64,000 nucleotides of DNA from Lentilactobacillus fungorum (GCF_016860605.1 NZ_BNJR01000007.1:124001-188000); one strand, 5' to 3'. Shown: positions 9,158-17,803, counted from the first letter of the stretch. The notes: generated by a model not told the origin, from the sequence alone. Made by a program: numbers and translations.

Positions 9158-10081
9158 ATGGCTAAACAAGAAAAAACAAACGCTGCTTGTGCTTGGCAGC
9201 CAAAGGAAACGACTTCATCACCATTTTCAAAGCGGTTTTCAACCGGTGAACTACCAGTCGAACCCAATCGTTACCGGTTAATTTGGGGACGCTTTTGTCC
9301 ATGGGCAACCCCCATTGCCACGATGATCGATTACGTGGGATTGGATCAAGTGATTTCCAAGGGTGTCATTTATTCACTCAGGCATGCCGGCGTTGACGAC
9401 AATTGGTTCTTTGGCAAGGGAGACGAGAAGGACCCGGTTTTGCAGACCACCAGTTTGCGGGAGAACTTTGAAAAAGCGGACCCGAATTTTACAGATCGGC
9501 CGACAATTCCAGCGCTAGTGGATGTGAAATCTGGCAAAGTCGTCAATAATTCATCGCAAACAATTATGAACGAACTCGCCGAGAATTGGAAAGCATACTT
9601 TAGAACTGACGTGGCCGACATTCTGCCCGAAGCTGACAAAGCTGCTATTTTGCGGATGGCTGACACGATCGTTAAAGATATTACCTCGATTCCCGGCAAG
9701 ATTGCGGGCGTTTCTTCACAGGAAGCCTACCAACAGCTTGCCAACCAATACTTTGACCGCTTAACGTGGTTAGACCAGCATTTAGCTGACCGGCCATTTT
9801 TGATGGGCGATCACGTCACGGTGCCTGATTTCTGGCTGACAACTAGCTTGATTCGCTTTGACACGGTTTTTTATTTCCAAAGCAAACTAAATCTCAAGCC
9901 ACTGACTGCCTTCCCTAATTTGTGGCAATATGCTAAAAGGTGCTACCAAATTCCCGCGTTTAAGCAGAATACTGATTTTCAAGCGATTAAAGAACACTTC
10001 TTTATGGTCAGTGATGCACCGGTTGAATCAATTGACCGAGTGCTGCCAATTGGTCCTGACGAAAGTAAATGGATGGACTAA
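9158..10081 (+). CDS. Glutathionyl-hydroquinone reductase (YqjG/ECM4-like, xi-class GST)
   Basis: The 307-residue cytosolic enzyme has the family signature: N-terminal FSTGELPVEPNRYRLIWGRFCPWA with the catalytic Cys in CPWA, a thioredoxin-like half with RPTIPALVD and SSQTIMNEL, then an all-helical GST C-domain. Family members reduce glutathionyl-hydroquinones and related adducts. ATG 9158 is preferred over ATG 9143 because GGAAG at 9145-9149 gives correct spacing. Together with the GST at 12322 it indicates thiol-dependent detoxification, using imported or synthesised glutathione. Confidence 0.9.
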   Translation: MAKQEKTNAACAWQPKETTSSPFSKRFSTGELPVEPNRYRLIWGRFCPWATPIATMIDYVGLDQVISKGVIYSLRHAGVDDNWFFGKGDEKDPVLQTTSLRENFEKADPNFTDRPTIPALVDVKSGKVVNNSSQTIMNELAENWKAYFRTDVADILPEADKAAILRMADTIVKDITSIPGKIAGVSSQEAYQQLANQYFDRLTWLDQHLADRPFLMGDHVTVPDFWLTTSLIRFDTVFYFQSKLNLKPLTAFPNLWQYAKRCYQIPAFKQNTDFQAIKEHFFMVSDAPVESIDRVLPIGPDESKWMD

Positions 10082-10156
10082 AATTTTGAGCAGGCTTTAT
10101 GATAAAATGGCACTTGGAGATTTTATAATGATTAATGAATGTGAGGCAAAGGGTTG

Positions 10157-11893
10157 ATGGTTGATGGGGCGCAGGCAGCGAATAAAGGGTCAGTTGGGTC
10201 ACGGCTGATGCTATTTATCAAAAAATATTGGGTAGCGGCAATTGTGTTTTTGGCTTTTAGTGTCCTTAACGTGATTGGGTTATTCCGTTATCATTGGTTA
10301 TTTGGCGGCCAGGATCTACAATTTCACCTTCAGCGAATCGATGAGATGTATCAGAATTTGATTAATGGCAGCTTGAATCCCTACTTGGCGACCTTTGATT
10401 TGAATCAGTTGGGGTCAGCGGTGATGAGCTTGTACCCTAAGCTGCCGCTGTACTTGTTTGCTGGCATTCGGCTTTTGGTTGGCAACCCCATCACCAGTTT
10501 TTATCTTGGCATTATCCTGACAACGTTTTTGGGCCTATGGATAAGTTACGCCGCTTATCACTCAGTTCGAAAGGATGATTCGGTTGGGGCTTACGTTTTT
10601 GCGATTGCCTACGCCTTGTCAGGGCTAAACGTTACTTATAACTTTTTGATGGTCGATATTGGCATCAGCTTTACGATTATGATTTTACCATTGGTTTTTG
10701 CCGGTTATTACCATTGGGTAACTGCTGGGAAATACCGCATGCTGGCGGCTTCGATGACGGTGGTCTGCCTCAGTCACGTTTTGAATATTCTGATAGCGTT
10801 AATGGCTTTGGTCATTTTTCTACTAATTGACATTAGAAAAATTAATCGCCAAAAATGGCTGAATTTGGGTAAAGCGATTGGCATAGCGGTCCTACTCAGT
10901 AGTAGTTTTTGGCTTCCGGCACTGCATTTTGGCACCAGCGTTGAGATGACCAAGCCGTATACATTTCCGCTAAATGGCATTTCGTTATGGAAATACACAA
11001 CGGCAGCTTTGAGTAACAATATTGCTTATGGTTTTACAATGATTGCTTTACTGGGATTCGGGTTGGCAATTATCAGGTACCGTCACTTGACCCATTTTAG
11101 CAAGGCAATCTTTTGGGTGGGACTTGGTTTCGTCATTTTAAGCAGTAATTTGTTTCCATGGCGTTTATTTCAAAACACGCCAATCGTTTTGCTGCAATTT
11201 CCGTGGCGGTTTTTGATTTTGCCCCAATTAGGATTTACGTATTTATTTAGCGTGATTGGGTCCGATTTATTGCGCCGAGTCCCTCAGCGAACTTATCGTT
11301 TGGGGATTCTTGGGATCTTGACACTAGTGGTGCTGGGACTTTGCTTGAACTCTCAGGCCGGGCGGGTGAATTTTGAAATGAAGTCACCAGAAATCAAGGC
11401 CGACCTTTATCCAAATAGCAATCAAATTCCCTTTGTTCAGGGAATAGTGTGGTATCGAGTGACCAACTTGCAGCAGTATCGTCATTTGATGACCTATATT
11501 GATACGGCGGATTATTTGCCAAAGATGACTGATGATACTTTTCATACTTTGTCGATGCAACGGGCTATCCAAGATAATAACCCAGCCGTTAATATCCCAG
11601 TTGACGAAAAGAGCCAACCGGCTGGCAAAACTATGACGGTCGACATTGGCGCGCCACTCAAGGAGCTGGCCCTCCCGTTTGTTATTTATGATCATCATTA
11701 CACGGTCAAGGTGGATGGCAAGCAGGTGCCACTAGCTTCGAATAGCAGCCATATCTTGACGGTTACTAATCTGACGACCGGCAAACATACCATTCAAGTG
11801 AGTTACCATAATGGCCTGCTGACGGCGTTAATCTTGATATTGACCCTTGGCGGGCTGGTGGCAATTGCGTGGCCAAAGCAGATGGCGTTTTAA
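10157..11893 (+). CDS. Polytopic membrane protein, GT-C/YfhO-like, function unknown
   Basis: About 578 residues: one N-terminal helix, an extracytoplasmic stretch (GGQDLQFHLQRIDEMYQNL), around ten further membrane helices, and a C-terminal extracellular domain of about 170 residues closed by a last helix. The architecture resembles bacterial membrane proteins annotated as 6-pyruvoyl-tetrahydropterin synthase-related or YfhO-like GT-C glycosyltransferases. A role in cell-surface glycosylation is therefore possible but not shown. TTG 10154 and ATG 10157 are both feasible starts. The gene is monocistronic and ends before a long palindrome. Confidence 0.6.
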   Translation: MVDGAQAANKGSVGSRLMLFIKKYWVAAIVFLAFSVLNVIGLFRYHWLFGGQDLQFHLQRIDEMYQNLINGSLNPYLATFDLNQLGSAVMSLYPKLPLYLFAGIRLLVGNPITSFYLGIILTTFLGLWISYAAYHSVRKDDSVGAYVFAIAYALSGLNVTYNFLMVDIGISFTIMILPLVFAGYYHWVTAGKYRMLAASMTVVCLSHVLNILIALMALVIFLLIDIRKINRQKWLNLGKAIGIAVLLSSSFWLPALHFGTSVEMTKPYTFPLNGISLWKYTTAALSNNIAYGFTMIALLGFGLAIIRYRHLTHFSKAIFWVGLGFVILSSNLFPWRLFQNTPIVLLQFPWRFLILPQLGFTYLFSVIGSDLLRRVPQRTYRLGILGILTLVVLGLCLNSQAGRVNFEMKSPEIKADLYPNSNQIPFVQGIVWYRVTNLQQYRHLMTYIDTADYLPKMTDDTFHTLSMQRAIQDNNPAVNIPVDEKSQPAGKTMTVDIGAPLKELALPFVIYDHHYTVKVDGKQVPLASNSSHILTVTNLTTGKHTIQVSYHNGLLTALILILTLGGLVAIAWPKQMAF

Positions 11894-11943
11894 TAAAAAG
11901 AAAATAGTAGCCTCTAATTGAGGAGATTCGTGCAATACTTTTG

Positions 11944-11995
11944 CCAAATAGCCCGCTAGGTTAACGTGATTATGTTAACTTAGCGGGCTATTTGG
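11944..11995. terminator. Long hairpin after the membrane-protein gene
   Basis: Arms of 22 bases (CCAAATAGCCCGCTA, one mismatch, then GTTAAC) flank an 8-base loop. It is an unusually stable stem without a long T tract. It probably terminates transcription or protects the 3' end. Confidence 0.6.
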
Positions 11996-12077
11996 TGGGC
12001 TATCTTTACTAATTGCCTTCGCATCGTTGTTGTGTGACGATCAAAGGATGTTTCAGCTGAAAACAAAGCAATAACGT

Positions 12078-12329
12078 TCAGCCTTTCAATCCCCGTGCTT
12101 GCCGGTCCATATCTTCAACCACAATATCGAAAATTTCGCCAAGAGTTGAACAATATTCCAAGATTTTCCATGGATAGTTAGTATGAAAATGAACTTTCAT
12201 TAAGGATTCATCGCCAACGGCTAAGAGGGAGTCACCTTCAAATTTGGCGAGAATCTGGTCGTTCAGTTCATCTTCGCTGATTTTGCATCCCTCAATGAGA
12301 AGCTGCGTGTCGTATTTGTATTTAATCAT
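12078..12329 (-). CDS. Stand-alone FakA/YloV C-terminal-like domain protein
   Basis: The 83 residues starting [14 protein letters not shown] include [18 protein letters not shown] and [19 protein letters not shown]. These match the C-terminal domain of the fatty-acid kinase FakA (DAK/DegV partner), which normally follows the kinase domain in a protein of about 550 residues. Here only the C-terminal unit exists. The ATG at 12329 overlaps the last 8 bases of the upstream GST gene, indicating translational coupling. A longer upstream in-frame ATG reads into GST sequence and is rejected. Function unknown. Confidence 0.65.
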   Translation of the reverse strand: MIKYKYDTQLLIEGCKISEDELNDQILAKFEGDSLLAVGDESLMKVHFHTNYPWKILEYCSTLGEIFDIVVEDMDRQARGLKG

Positions 12330-12978
12330 GGTCGTCTTCCTTTCGGTTGGTAGGGTTGGTAAGAGAATGGGGGGCACCTTCAATTTGAAGCACGTGGGCA
12401 ACGCTTGGAAGTTGCCGCATATTAATGTCAAATTGGGCAAGCTTTGGCAACTGGTCGAATGAATAACCAAGCCGCTTCATCCAATTTGTCATGACGAATA
12501 AGTAGGGGTCCGCGAATGTGAATTGGCTGCCCATTAGCCAGGGAGTGACCAGATGGGTTTCCACAAATTGCAATCGGGGACGCACGCGCTGCCAGACTAA
12601 TTGCTTGGACTCAGCCGTGTTTGGCAGCCAGTTGCCCTTGCGAAACGGAGAAATGAAGTTCTTATGCAGCTCAGTGGCAATGTAGTTGGCCCAGCTCCTG
12701 AGTTGCCAGTATTCAGCGGTATGATGATCAAACGAATAACGCTGATCGGCTTGCTCACTGATATATTCCAAAATAACGGCACATTCCGTTAGGTAAGTAG
12801 TGGAACTGATCTGTAAAGTTGGAACGTAAGAATTTTCGTTAATCTGATTATAGTTACCAGCTGCCCAAGTCTTTTTATCTAAGTTAACCTTTTCAACCGT
12901 AAATGGCAAGCCACTATCTTGCAATAAAATATGGGGTGCCATGGCACTTGTCCCGGATGCATAAAATAAGTTCAACAC
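12322..12978 (-). CDS. Glutathione S-transferase family protein
   Basis: This 218-residue protein has a GST N-terminal thioredoxin-like domain ([20 protein letters not shown], then YVPTLQI and [10 protein letters not shown]) and a helical C-domain ([19 protein letters not shown]). Its closest style is bacterial beta-class GstA. It lies downstream of an ArsR regulator and a quinone oxidoreductase on the same strand and overlaps the FakA-C-like gene. Electrophile or redox stress response is a reasonable context-based inference. Confidence 0.85.
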   Translation of the reverse strand: MLNLFYASGTSAMAPHILLQDSGLPFTVEKVNLDKKTWAAGNYNQINENSYVPTLQISSTTYLTECAVILEYISEQADQRYSFDHHTAEYWQLRSWANYIATELHKNFISPFRKGNWLPNTAESKQLVWQRVRPRLQFVETHLVTPWLMGSQFTFADPYLFVMTNWMKRLGYSFDQLPKLAQFDINMRQLPSVAHVLQIEGAPHSLTNPTNRKEDDHD

Positions 12979-12993
12979 GTTACTGTCTCCTTG

Positions 12994-13009
12994 TTCGATT
13001 GTTATCGAA
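12994..13009. promoter_or_regulatory. Inverted repeat TTCGAT-N4-ATCGAA upstream of the GST gene
   Basis: A perfect 6-base dyad lies between arsR-like and gst, 15 bp upstream of the GST start. Its position and symmetry suit an operator for the adjacent ArsR-family regulator. This is inference only. Confidence 0.4.
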
Positions 13010-13031
13010 ATACAAAGCTAAAAAGAAAAGA

Positions 13032-13349
13032 CTATAAGGAATCCAGAAACGAAGGCAAATATTCCCTGAAAGTCTTTTCGTTAATCGACAAGTACTTTGT
13101 TTGAGCAACTTGTCGAGTATTTGTGAGGCCCGCCTGACGAAGTGCTTTAAAATGATAAGAAACGGTGGACTTACTGATGTTTAAGTGTTCGCTAATTTCT
13201 GAACAGGTCAGTTCCCGATCTGAATGGTGTAAAATACGCACAATTCTGATCCGGTTGGGTTCACTTAACGTTTTAAAAATTTCCGATAGCCGGCGATCCT
13301 TTTTGCTTTGTTCGATATTCATAGAACTAGCGTATGCCGAAGGGTTCAT
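13032..13349 (-). CDS. ArsR-family winged-helix transcriptional regulator
   Basis: A winged-helix repressor with LSEIFKTLSEPNRIRIVRIL, LTCSEISEHLNISKSTVSYHFKALRQAGL and a beta-wing containing QTKYLSINEKTFREYL. No cysteine-pair metal site (ELCVCDL) is present, so a non-metal signal is likely. The start is uncertain: TTG 13388, ATG 13349 or ATG 13322 are in frame and none has a strong ribosome site; 13388 would overlap the upstream dehydrogenase by 20 bases. It probably controls the adjacent dehydrogenase and GST genes. Confidence 0.85.
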   Translation of the reverse strand: MNPSAYASSMNIEQSKKDRRLSEIFKTLSEPNRIRIVRILHHSDRELTCSEISEHLNISKSTVSYHFKALRQAGLTNTRQVAQTKYLSINEKTFREYLPSFLDSL

Positions 13350-13368
13350 TTTGTCAAGGGCACTTAAA

Positions 13369-14397
13369 TTAATCGTTTGAAATCCCAACTTTGCCGATCA
13401 TATGATTTGTTTCAACCAACCGGTGGGCTTCTTTTAGGTTGACATCATTGATTGGTTTGAGCGATTTGGTCAAAGTTGAATGAAGGTCGCCACTGTCTAA
13501 CAGTTGGGCGATGCGATCGAGAATTTCGTGTTGGCTAATCATGTCATCTGTGTGGTAATAGGATTTAGTGTACATCCATTCCCAATTGAACGAAGCAGCT
13601 TTCTTGGTTAGTTTTTGCAAATCAATACCGCGTTTGTTTTCGGTAATTGCGCAAACCGCACCCTCTGGCTTGATGAGTTCGGCAATCTCGTTCCAGTGGC
13701 CATCCAAGTCGTTGAGGTTTAAAATATAATCGACATAGTGGAAACCAAGTTTGCGAACTTCAGTCACCAAGTTTGCGTGGTGGTTAACGGTCCAATCGGC
13801 GCCGTTTTGTTTGACCCATTTAATGGTTTGAGGCCTCGAAGCGCTAGCGATCACTTGAAGACCGGCCAAATGGGCAAGCTGAGTGGCAACCGAGCCGACT
13901 CCGCCAGAACCATTAATGATCAGTAAAGTTTTTTGGGCGTTTTCAGCTTTAGCGTTTCGGTTAATCCGCAATCGTTCAAACAGCGCTTCCCAAGCGGTTA
14001 GGCTAGTAAGCGGCATGACGCCAATTTCGACTGGCGTTAGCGTCATTGGCGCATGGCCGACTATTCGTTCGTCAACGAGTTGATACTCGCTGTCCGAACC
14101 GGATCGGATGAAGGAGCCGGCATAAAAGACCCGATCGTTTTTCTTAAACAATGACACCTTATTACCAACTTGGGTAACGATTCCATAGGCGTCCCAGCCA
14201 ATGACCTTAGGCTGTTTCAAGGCTCCTCGACCGTGACCGCGCACCCCAATATCGACAGGGTTAACAGAAGTAGCGATGACTTTGACCAATAAGTCGTGGT
14301 TCTTTGGTGTGGGAATTTCTTCGGTAAACGTTTGAAAACTGTTTGGGTCACTAATGGGTAGGTGCTGGGTAAAACCAATTGCTTTCATTTGTGGCAT
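13369..14397 (-). CDS. Zinc-independent alcohol dehydrogenase / quinone oxidoreductase (ZADH1-like)
   Basis: The 342-residue MDR protein has an N-terminal GroES-like domain (VKVIATSVNPVDIGVRGHG) and the NADPH loop INGSGGVGSVATQLAHLAGL. It lacks the structural-zinc cysteine lobe, as in the zinc-binding alcohol dehydrogenase family QOR subgroup. NADPH-dependent reduction of quinones or enals is the expected reaction. ATG 14397 follows GGAGAG. It is divergent from an HxlR regulator gene, a frequent arrangement for electrophile-responsive oxidoreductases. Confidence 0.87.
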   Translation of the reverse strand: MPQMKAIGFTQHLPISDPNSFQTFTEEIPTPKNHDLLVKVIATSVNPVDIGVRGHGRGALKQPKVIGWDAYGIVTQVGNKVSLFKKNDRVFYAGSFIRSGSDSEYQLVDERIVGHAPMTLTPVEIGVMPLTSLTAWEALFERLRINRNAKAENAQKTLLIINGSGGVGSVATQLAHLAGLQVIASASRPQTIKWVKQNGADWTVNHHANLVTEVRKLGFHYVDYILNLNDLDGHWNEIAELIKPEGAVCAITENKRGIDLQKLTKKAASFNWEWMYTKSYYHTDDMISQHEILDRIAQLLDSGDLHSTLTKSLKPINDVNLKEAHRLVETNHMIGKVGISND

Positions 14398-14561
14398 TTC
14401 AATTCTCTCCTTTCAATTACATTTCAAGTGTAGGCCATCGATTTTCAGAAACAAGAAGTGAATTTTAAATGACTAAGTTACAATTTTTTCACTACATAAG
14501 ATAATTGAAACGGGGATTTGGATGGATTACAATTGAATAAATCGTAATTAAAGAGGACCTG

Positions 14562-14933
14562 ATGCAGATGAAACGACATATTTATGATTGTCAGAGTGGC
14601 TGTCCAGTTGAAAGCACTTTGCAAATTATTGCCGGCAAATGGAAAAGCGTGATTATTTATCATTTAATGGCTGGCACTGAGCGTTTTAACGACTTACAAA
14701 AGCAGATGCCGGACTGCTCGCGCCGGATGTTAGCATTGCAGCTACATGAGCTTCAAGTAGACGGCGTCATTCAAAAGCGGGTTTATCCCGTTGTGCCGGT
14801 CAAGACCGAATATTCGTTGACTGATTTTGGGCAGACGCTCCGTCCGGTCATTACCGCGATGGAAACTTGGGGTGACCGTTACAATAAGCGGGCGCTTAGT
14901 AATATGGTGACAAGCCAATTGGAAGAGGGATAA
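14562..14933 (+). CDS. HxlR-family transcriptional regulator
   Basis: This 123-residue protein carries the HxlR/DUF24 winged helix: an N-terminal Cys-containing strand (DCQSGCPVESTLQIIAGKWKSVIIYHL) and LQKQMPDCSRRMLALQLHELQVDGVIQKRVYPVVPVKTEYSLTDFG in sections. HxlR proteins often sense aldehydes or oxidants through a conserved Cys near the N-terminus; two Cys are present here. It is divergent from the quinone oxidoreductase gene, the likely target. A downstream MazG-like gene follows after 3 bases. Confidence 0.9.
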   Translation: MQMKRHIYDCQSGCPVESTLQIIAGKWKSVIIYHLMAGTERFNDLQKQMPDCSRRMLALQLHELQVDGVIQKRVYPVVPVKTEYSLTDFGQTLRPVITAMETWGDRYNKRALSNMVTSQLEEG

Positions 14934-14936
14934 TTG

Positions 14937-15254
14937 ATGACTTTAAAACAGCACCAAAACTGGTTAGTGGATTTTTACAAACAGCGTCAATGGTACCAGT
15001 ATTCGTCATTTATCAGGCTGAATTTTTTGACTGAGGAAGTTGGCGAACTTTCCCGGGCAATTCGAGCGATTGAAATTGGTCGGGATCATCCCGGCGAACA
15101 CGAAACGGCAGTTGAACGTTTTGACAATCTTCACGAAGAACTCGCCGATGTTATGGACCAAGTATTGATTTTGTGCAGCCAGTACGATGTTGATCCGGAT
15201 AGCCTGATGGCGTTTAGTGAGAAGAAGTTGAAGAAACGCTTTGAGGAAACCTAA
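14937..15254 (+). CDS. MazG-like nucleotide pyrophosphohydrolase
   Basis: About 105 residues with the all-alpha NTP pyrophosphatase metal-binding pattern: EEVGELSRAI and, 30 residues later, HEELADVMDQ. Such single-domain MazG-like enzymes hydrolyse nucleoside triphosphates to monophosphates for house-cleaning. The start is ATG 14937 after GAGG at 14925 (TTG 14934 also possible). It is transcribed with the HxlR regulator. Confidence 0.85.
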   Translation: MTLKQHQNWLVDFYKQRQWYQYSSFIRLNFLTEEVGELSRAIRAIEIGRDHPGEHETAVERFDNLHEELADVMDQVLILCSQYDVDPDSLMAFSEKKLKKRFEET

Positions 15255-15427
15255 ACAATTGCTATAATCTGGGGCTTACGTATGTATGGGGAAGCTTGGA
15301 ATGACTCATATTTCCTTTGAAGAATCAAAACCTAACCATCGATTACCGTCTTCAATAAAGAGTCATGACTATGTCCAATTCAATGGTCCTAAAAAGGATT
15401 AGATTGGCTAAACAACGATTAACTAAA

Positions 15428-15475
15428 AGCCAGTAAAGTCACCATTTTCATCTTTAAATGGTGATTCTACTGGCT
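15428..15475. terminator. Bidirectional terminator hairpin
   Basis: Perfect 20-base arms, AGCCAGTAAAGTCACCATTT (mostly complementary to AAATGGTGATTCTACTGGCT, with one mismatch), around an 8-base loop. It separates the MazG-like gene from the convergent mazEF pair. The remaining gap 15255-15528 shows no gene. Confidence 0.75.
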
Positions 15476-15528
15476 TAAATTCTGGAAACAAGACGCTTGG
15501 GTTATTGGCATTTTCTCAGCAAGTTGAC

Positions 15529-15882
15529 TCAAAAAATATTTTTAGCGCGTTCGATTAGTTCATTTAGAAGTGTAGCACTCACTTGGCCCACCACTTCGCC
15601 GTGACGAGCTTTATAATCATAGTTAGGAATCTGAAAGGTGATTACCGAACCCTGAATACCGCTTTTGTGGTCTGCAATGGGGAGGTAGATTCGATGATCC
15701 GTTTTAGTTTTCGAAGTGATGGGCATACAAACTACCATGTTTAGCTCGTGATTATAACCATCATTTGAAATAACAACCATTGGTCGACGGATGTTGCCAT
15801 TGATTGGGTCGTGCCCGCCTTCTTCATGCCCAACATGAGGTTCAGCATCAATGAAGATAAGGTCGCCTTGTTTAGGAGTCAC
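15529..15882 (-). CDS. mazF: MazF/PemK-family endoribonuclease toxin
   Basis: A 117-residue toxin with the MazF/PemK fold: QGDLIFIDAEPHVGHEEGG, RRPMVVISNDGYN, VVCMPITSK and a C-terminal helix. The RP(M/V)V core and PIT(S/T) strand carry the RNase site. Family members cleave mRNA at short sequence motifs. The start codon overlaps the stop region of the antitoxin gene (15882), as is usual for coupled toxin-antitoxin pairs. Confidence 0.9.
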   Translation of the reverse strand: MTPKQGDLIFIDAEPHVGHEEGGHDPINGNIRRPMVVISNDGYNHELNMVVCMPITSKTKTDHRIYLPIADHKSGIQGSVITFQIPNYDYKARHGEVVGQVSATLLNELIERAKNIF

Positions 15883-16154
15883 TAGTTAACACGCTCCTTA
15901 CCAATTGGAGGCTCTTGACCATAGTTGCCAACGTCATTTAATTCTGCTTTAAAGTCAATATCTGCATATTCACCATCTAGCCATGGGTTATCTTTGGCAG
16001 CCCGATATTCGAGAGTGCCATCTTCTTTAATGATTAAAACAAAGCGCTTTCCGGCAGGGATGCCAGCGCTTTTGGGGACTGTTAAAGTCAATGAATTACC
16101 AGTTCGGCGGGTAGCGAATTCACCTAGTACCCGCTCGGTGCTTTTCTTTTCCAT
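15882..16154 (-). CDS. mazE: MazE/PemI-type antitoxin
   Basis: The 90-residue protein has an AbrB/MazE-like N-terminal DNA-binding swapped hairpin (TRRTGNSLTLTVPKSAGIPAG) and an acidic flexible C-terminus that would occupy the toxin site. It precedes mazF with overlapping ends. Autoregulation through the dyad at 16210-16236 is plausible. Confidence 0.85.
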   Translation of the reverse strand: MEKKSTERVLGEFATRRTGNSLTLTVPKSAGIPAGKRFVLIIKEDGTLEYRAAKDNPWLDGEYADIDFKAELNDVGNYGQEPPIGKERVN

Positions 16155-16209
16155 AGCAGTCAGCTCCTTTCATTTCACTGATAGAATAACTGGAAAATGA
16201 CGTAATTAC

Positions 16210-16236
16210 AAGTAATTATACTGACTGTGATTACTT
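16210..16236. promoter_or_regulatory. Candidate MazE operator, AAGTAATTA-N9-TGATTACTT
   Basis: Nine-base inverted arms (one mismatch) lie about 55 bp upstream of mazE. The position fits autorepression by MazE or the MazEF complex; not proven. Confidence 0.4.
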
Positions 16237-16291
16237 TCTTGGAAAAAATTTAAATCAAAAATTAATATTAAACTGTGAAGGTAACGAGCTT

Positions 16292-16564
16292 TTAGGCCTG
16301 CTTCAATTCCAACTCAATCCGCTCCAAATCAGCCAGCGTGCCAATCGTGCATTCGTTGATTTGGGCGCTTTTTTTGATGTGGGCCATTAAGTCAAACAAA
16401 TCACCGGGCATCTCCCAATGCTGGCCGGTGTGGTCAACGTAGACGGTTACGGCCCCATTTCGATTAGCAACCTGATAGGTAGCCTGGGATTGCTTGGCGG
16501 TCACTTGGTTATAGTCTTCAAAAGCTGCTCGCAATTGTCGCATTAATTCGTTGTGGTCAATCAT
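16292..16564 (-). CDS. Small protein of unknown function
   Basis: This 90-residue protein starts at ATG 16564 behind GAAGG (the in-frame codon at 16582 lies upstream of the ribosome site). It shows no signal peptide or membrane segment. The N-terminal helix HNELMRQLRAAFEDYNQ is followed by a beta-rich part (ATYQVANRNGAVTVYVDHTG) and a C-terminal helix with acidic residues. I do not recognise the family. It is monocistronic between mazE and a terminator. Confidence 0.6.
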   Translation of the reverse strand: MIDHNELMRQLRAAFEDYNQVTAKQSQATYQVANRNGAVTVYVDHTGQHWEMPGDLFDLMAHIKKSAQINECTIGTLADLERIELELKQA

Positions 16565-16631
16565 GTTTAAACCTTCTTTCATTGACTATTATAGTAAATG
16601 GCTTGAAGGCTTTACAAGCAAAGAAAATGTT

Positions 16632-16672
16632 AAAAACCGTTATCAGCAATTAACCTGCCAACAACGGTTTTT
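16632..16672. terminator. Hairpin AAAAACCGTT/AACGGTTTTT
   Basis: Ten-base arms with flanking A/T tracts on both sides, lying between the small unknown gene and the kinase remnant. Confidence 0.55.
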
Positions 16673-16689
16673 AAAGACTTGGATGGTTT

Positions 16690-16893
16690 CAAATAAGACC
16701 TGAATGTGGCTTAACCAGTCGGTTTGTCACTGAAGATAGTCGCTCAGTTAATCAAAGTATTGGCTTGGGATTGGATATCGTCAAATCACTAGTGACATCC
16801 TTAGGGGGGCAATTCAACGTTAGCGATGGGGCTGGCTATTTTGCGGCAGTGATGACGTTTAGGTATCGAAAATTGGAAGCAAAAAAAGCCTGA
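16690..16893 (+). pseudogene. 3' remnant of a sensor histidine kinase (HATPase_c G2 box)
   Basis: An open stretch ending at TGA 16893 encodes RFVTEDSRSVNQSIGLGLDI, then VKSLVTSLGGQFNV. This matches the ATP-lid and G2 box (GLGL) of histidine kinase catalytic domains up to the C-terminus. The N-box, G1 box, dimerisation domain and any response regulator are missing, and no start codon with a ribosome site is visible. It is a decayed gene end in the otherwise empty 16565-17014 gap. Confidence 0.7.
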
Positions 16894-16920
16894 ATCGACA
16901 AGTTGGCTTTCAGGCTTTCA
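16886..16920 (+). terminator. Terminator overlapping the kinase remnant stop
   Basis: AAGCCTGAA pairs with TTTCAGGCTT, with an A-rich 5' side and a T-rich 3' side. Confidence 0.6.
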
Positions 16921-17014
16921 CTTGTTTCTAAGTGACTCTAAAGGGATAATCTGAGCATCACGATAGTAGTCAAGCCCTTTTGAAATGTATTAATCAAAGA
17001 AGAAGGTATTTAAA

Positions 17015-17467
17015 TTGACCAATTGGCAAAAAAATCGGATTCAATCAGCCTTAGACGGGACCAATCCCATGGTAATGATGACACTTCCGGGCGGGGTTGC
17101 GGTATACGGTGACACCCAGTTTTTGCCTGGGTATTCGGTATTGTTACCTAAGCGGCAAGTGTCGTCGTTAAATGATCTGACAATTCCGGAACGAGTAGCT
17201 TTTTTAAAGGATATGAGTCTTTTAGGTGACGCCGTTCTTCAAGCGACCCACGCGTTACGAATCAACTATGACATTTTAGGCAACACCGATCAATTTTTGC
17301 ATGCACACGTGTTTCCGCGCTATCAAACAGAACCGGCTGAACGGCTTCAAAAGCCAGTGTGGTTGTACAGTCCGGAGCATTGGTCTAATAACAAATACTT
17401 GTATCAACCAGGTCGGGATGACAAATTACGCGCCAAAATCACGGCTCTTTTGAATCGACAAAAGTAA
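17015..17467 (+). CDS. HIT-family nucleotide hydrolase/transferase
   Basis: A 150-residue cytosolic protein with the histidine-triad-like motif FLHAHVFPRY (HxH plus a hydrophobic pattern) and YGDTQFLPGYSVLLPKRQVSSLNDL, as in HIT/Ap4A hydrolase-like proteins. The third His of the strict HxHxHxx triad is replaced (HAHVFPR), as seen in variant HIT proteins. The start is TTG 17015, 8 nt after AGAAGG. Substrate unknown. Confidence 0.75.
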   Translation: MTNWQKNRIQSALDGTNPMVMMTLPGGVAVYGDTQFLPGYSVLLPKRQVSSLNDLTIPERVAFLKDMSLLGDAVLQATHALRINYDILGNTDQFLHAHVFPRYQTEPAERLQKPVWLYSPEHWSNNKYLYQPGRDDKLRAKITALLNRQK

Positions 17468-17529
17468 CTTGACATTTTGATTTAAACAGGATAGATTAGA
17501 TTCACATTAAAAAGCAAAGATTAGTCTAA

Positions 17530-17767
17530 GTAGTTTCTAATACCAGAGATCATTCAGATGGCTGAGAGAATGAATACGGAAACGAATCACAGCTAATGGC
17601 AGGCAAGCGGAACGATACTTATCTAGTAGGTTTGCACGGATTATTCCGTTATCATGTTGAGTTATTTAACTTACTGAGGCAGTAATTGTGAGATTACTGT
17701 AAATCAGAGGTGGAACAGCGTTTTTTGTCGCCCTCTCAAAGCATTGTGCTTTGAGAGGGATTTTTTT
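17530..17767 (+). ncRNA. T-box riboswitch leader of the OppA gene
   Basis: The T-box core AGGTGGAACAGCG (17708-17720) closely matches the conserved AGGGTGGNACCGCG. It is followed by a strong terminator, CCCTCTCAAAGC/GCTTTGAGAGGG (17731-17759), with a T7 run. Upstream structured sequence from about 17530 would form stem I and its partner stems. I could not fix the specifier codon by eye because stem I looks atypical. Uncharged tRNA binding should favour the antiterminator and switch on the peptide-binding protein under amino-acid starvation. Confidence 0.85.
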
Positions 17768-17803
17768 ATCATAGGAGATTATTTGAAAACGGGGCGGGTA
17801 TAA

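Noticed and set aside
12330-12470. N-terminal extension of the FakA-C-like protein to ATG 12470
   Set aside because: The extension is out-of-frame GST sequence; ATG 12329 overlaps the GST end in the usual coupled manner.
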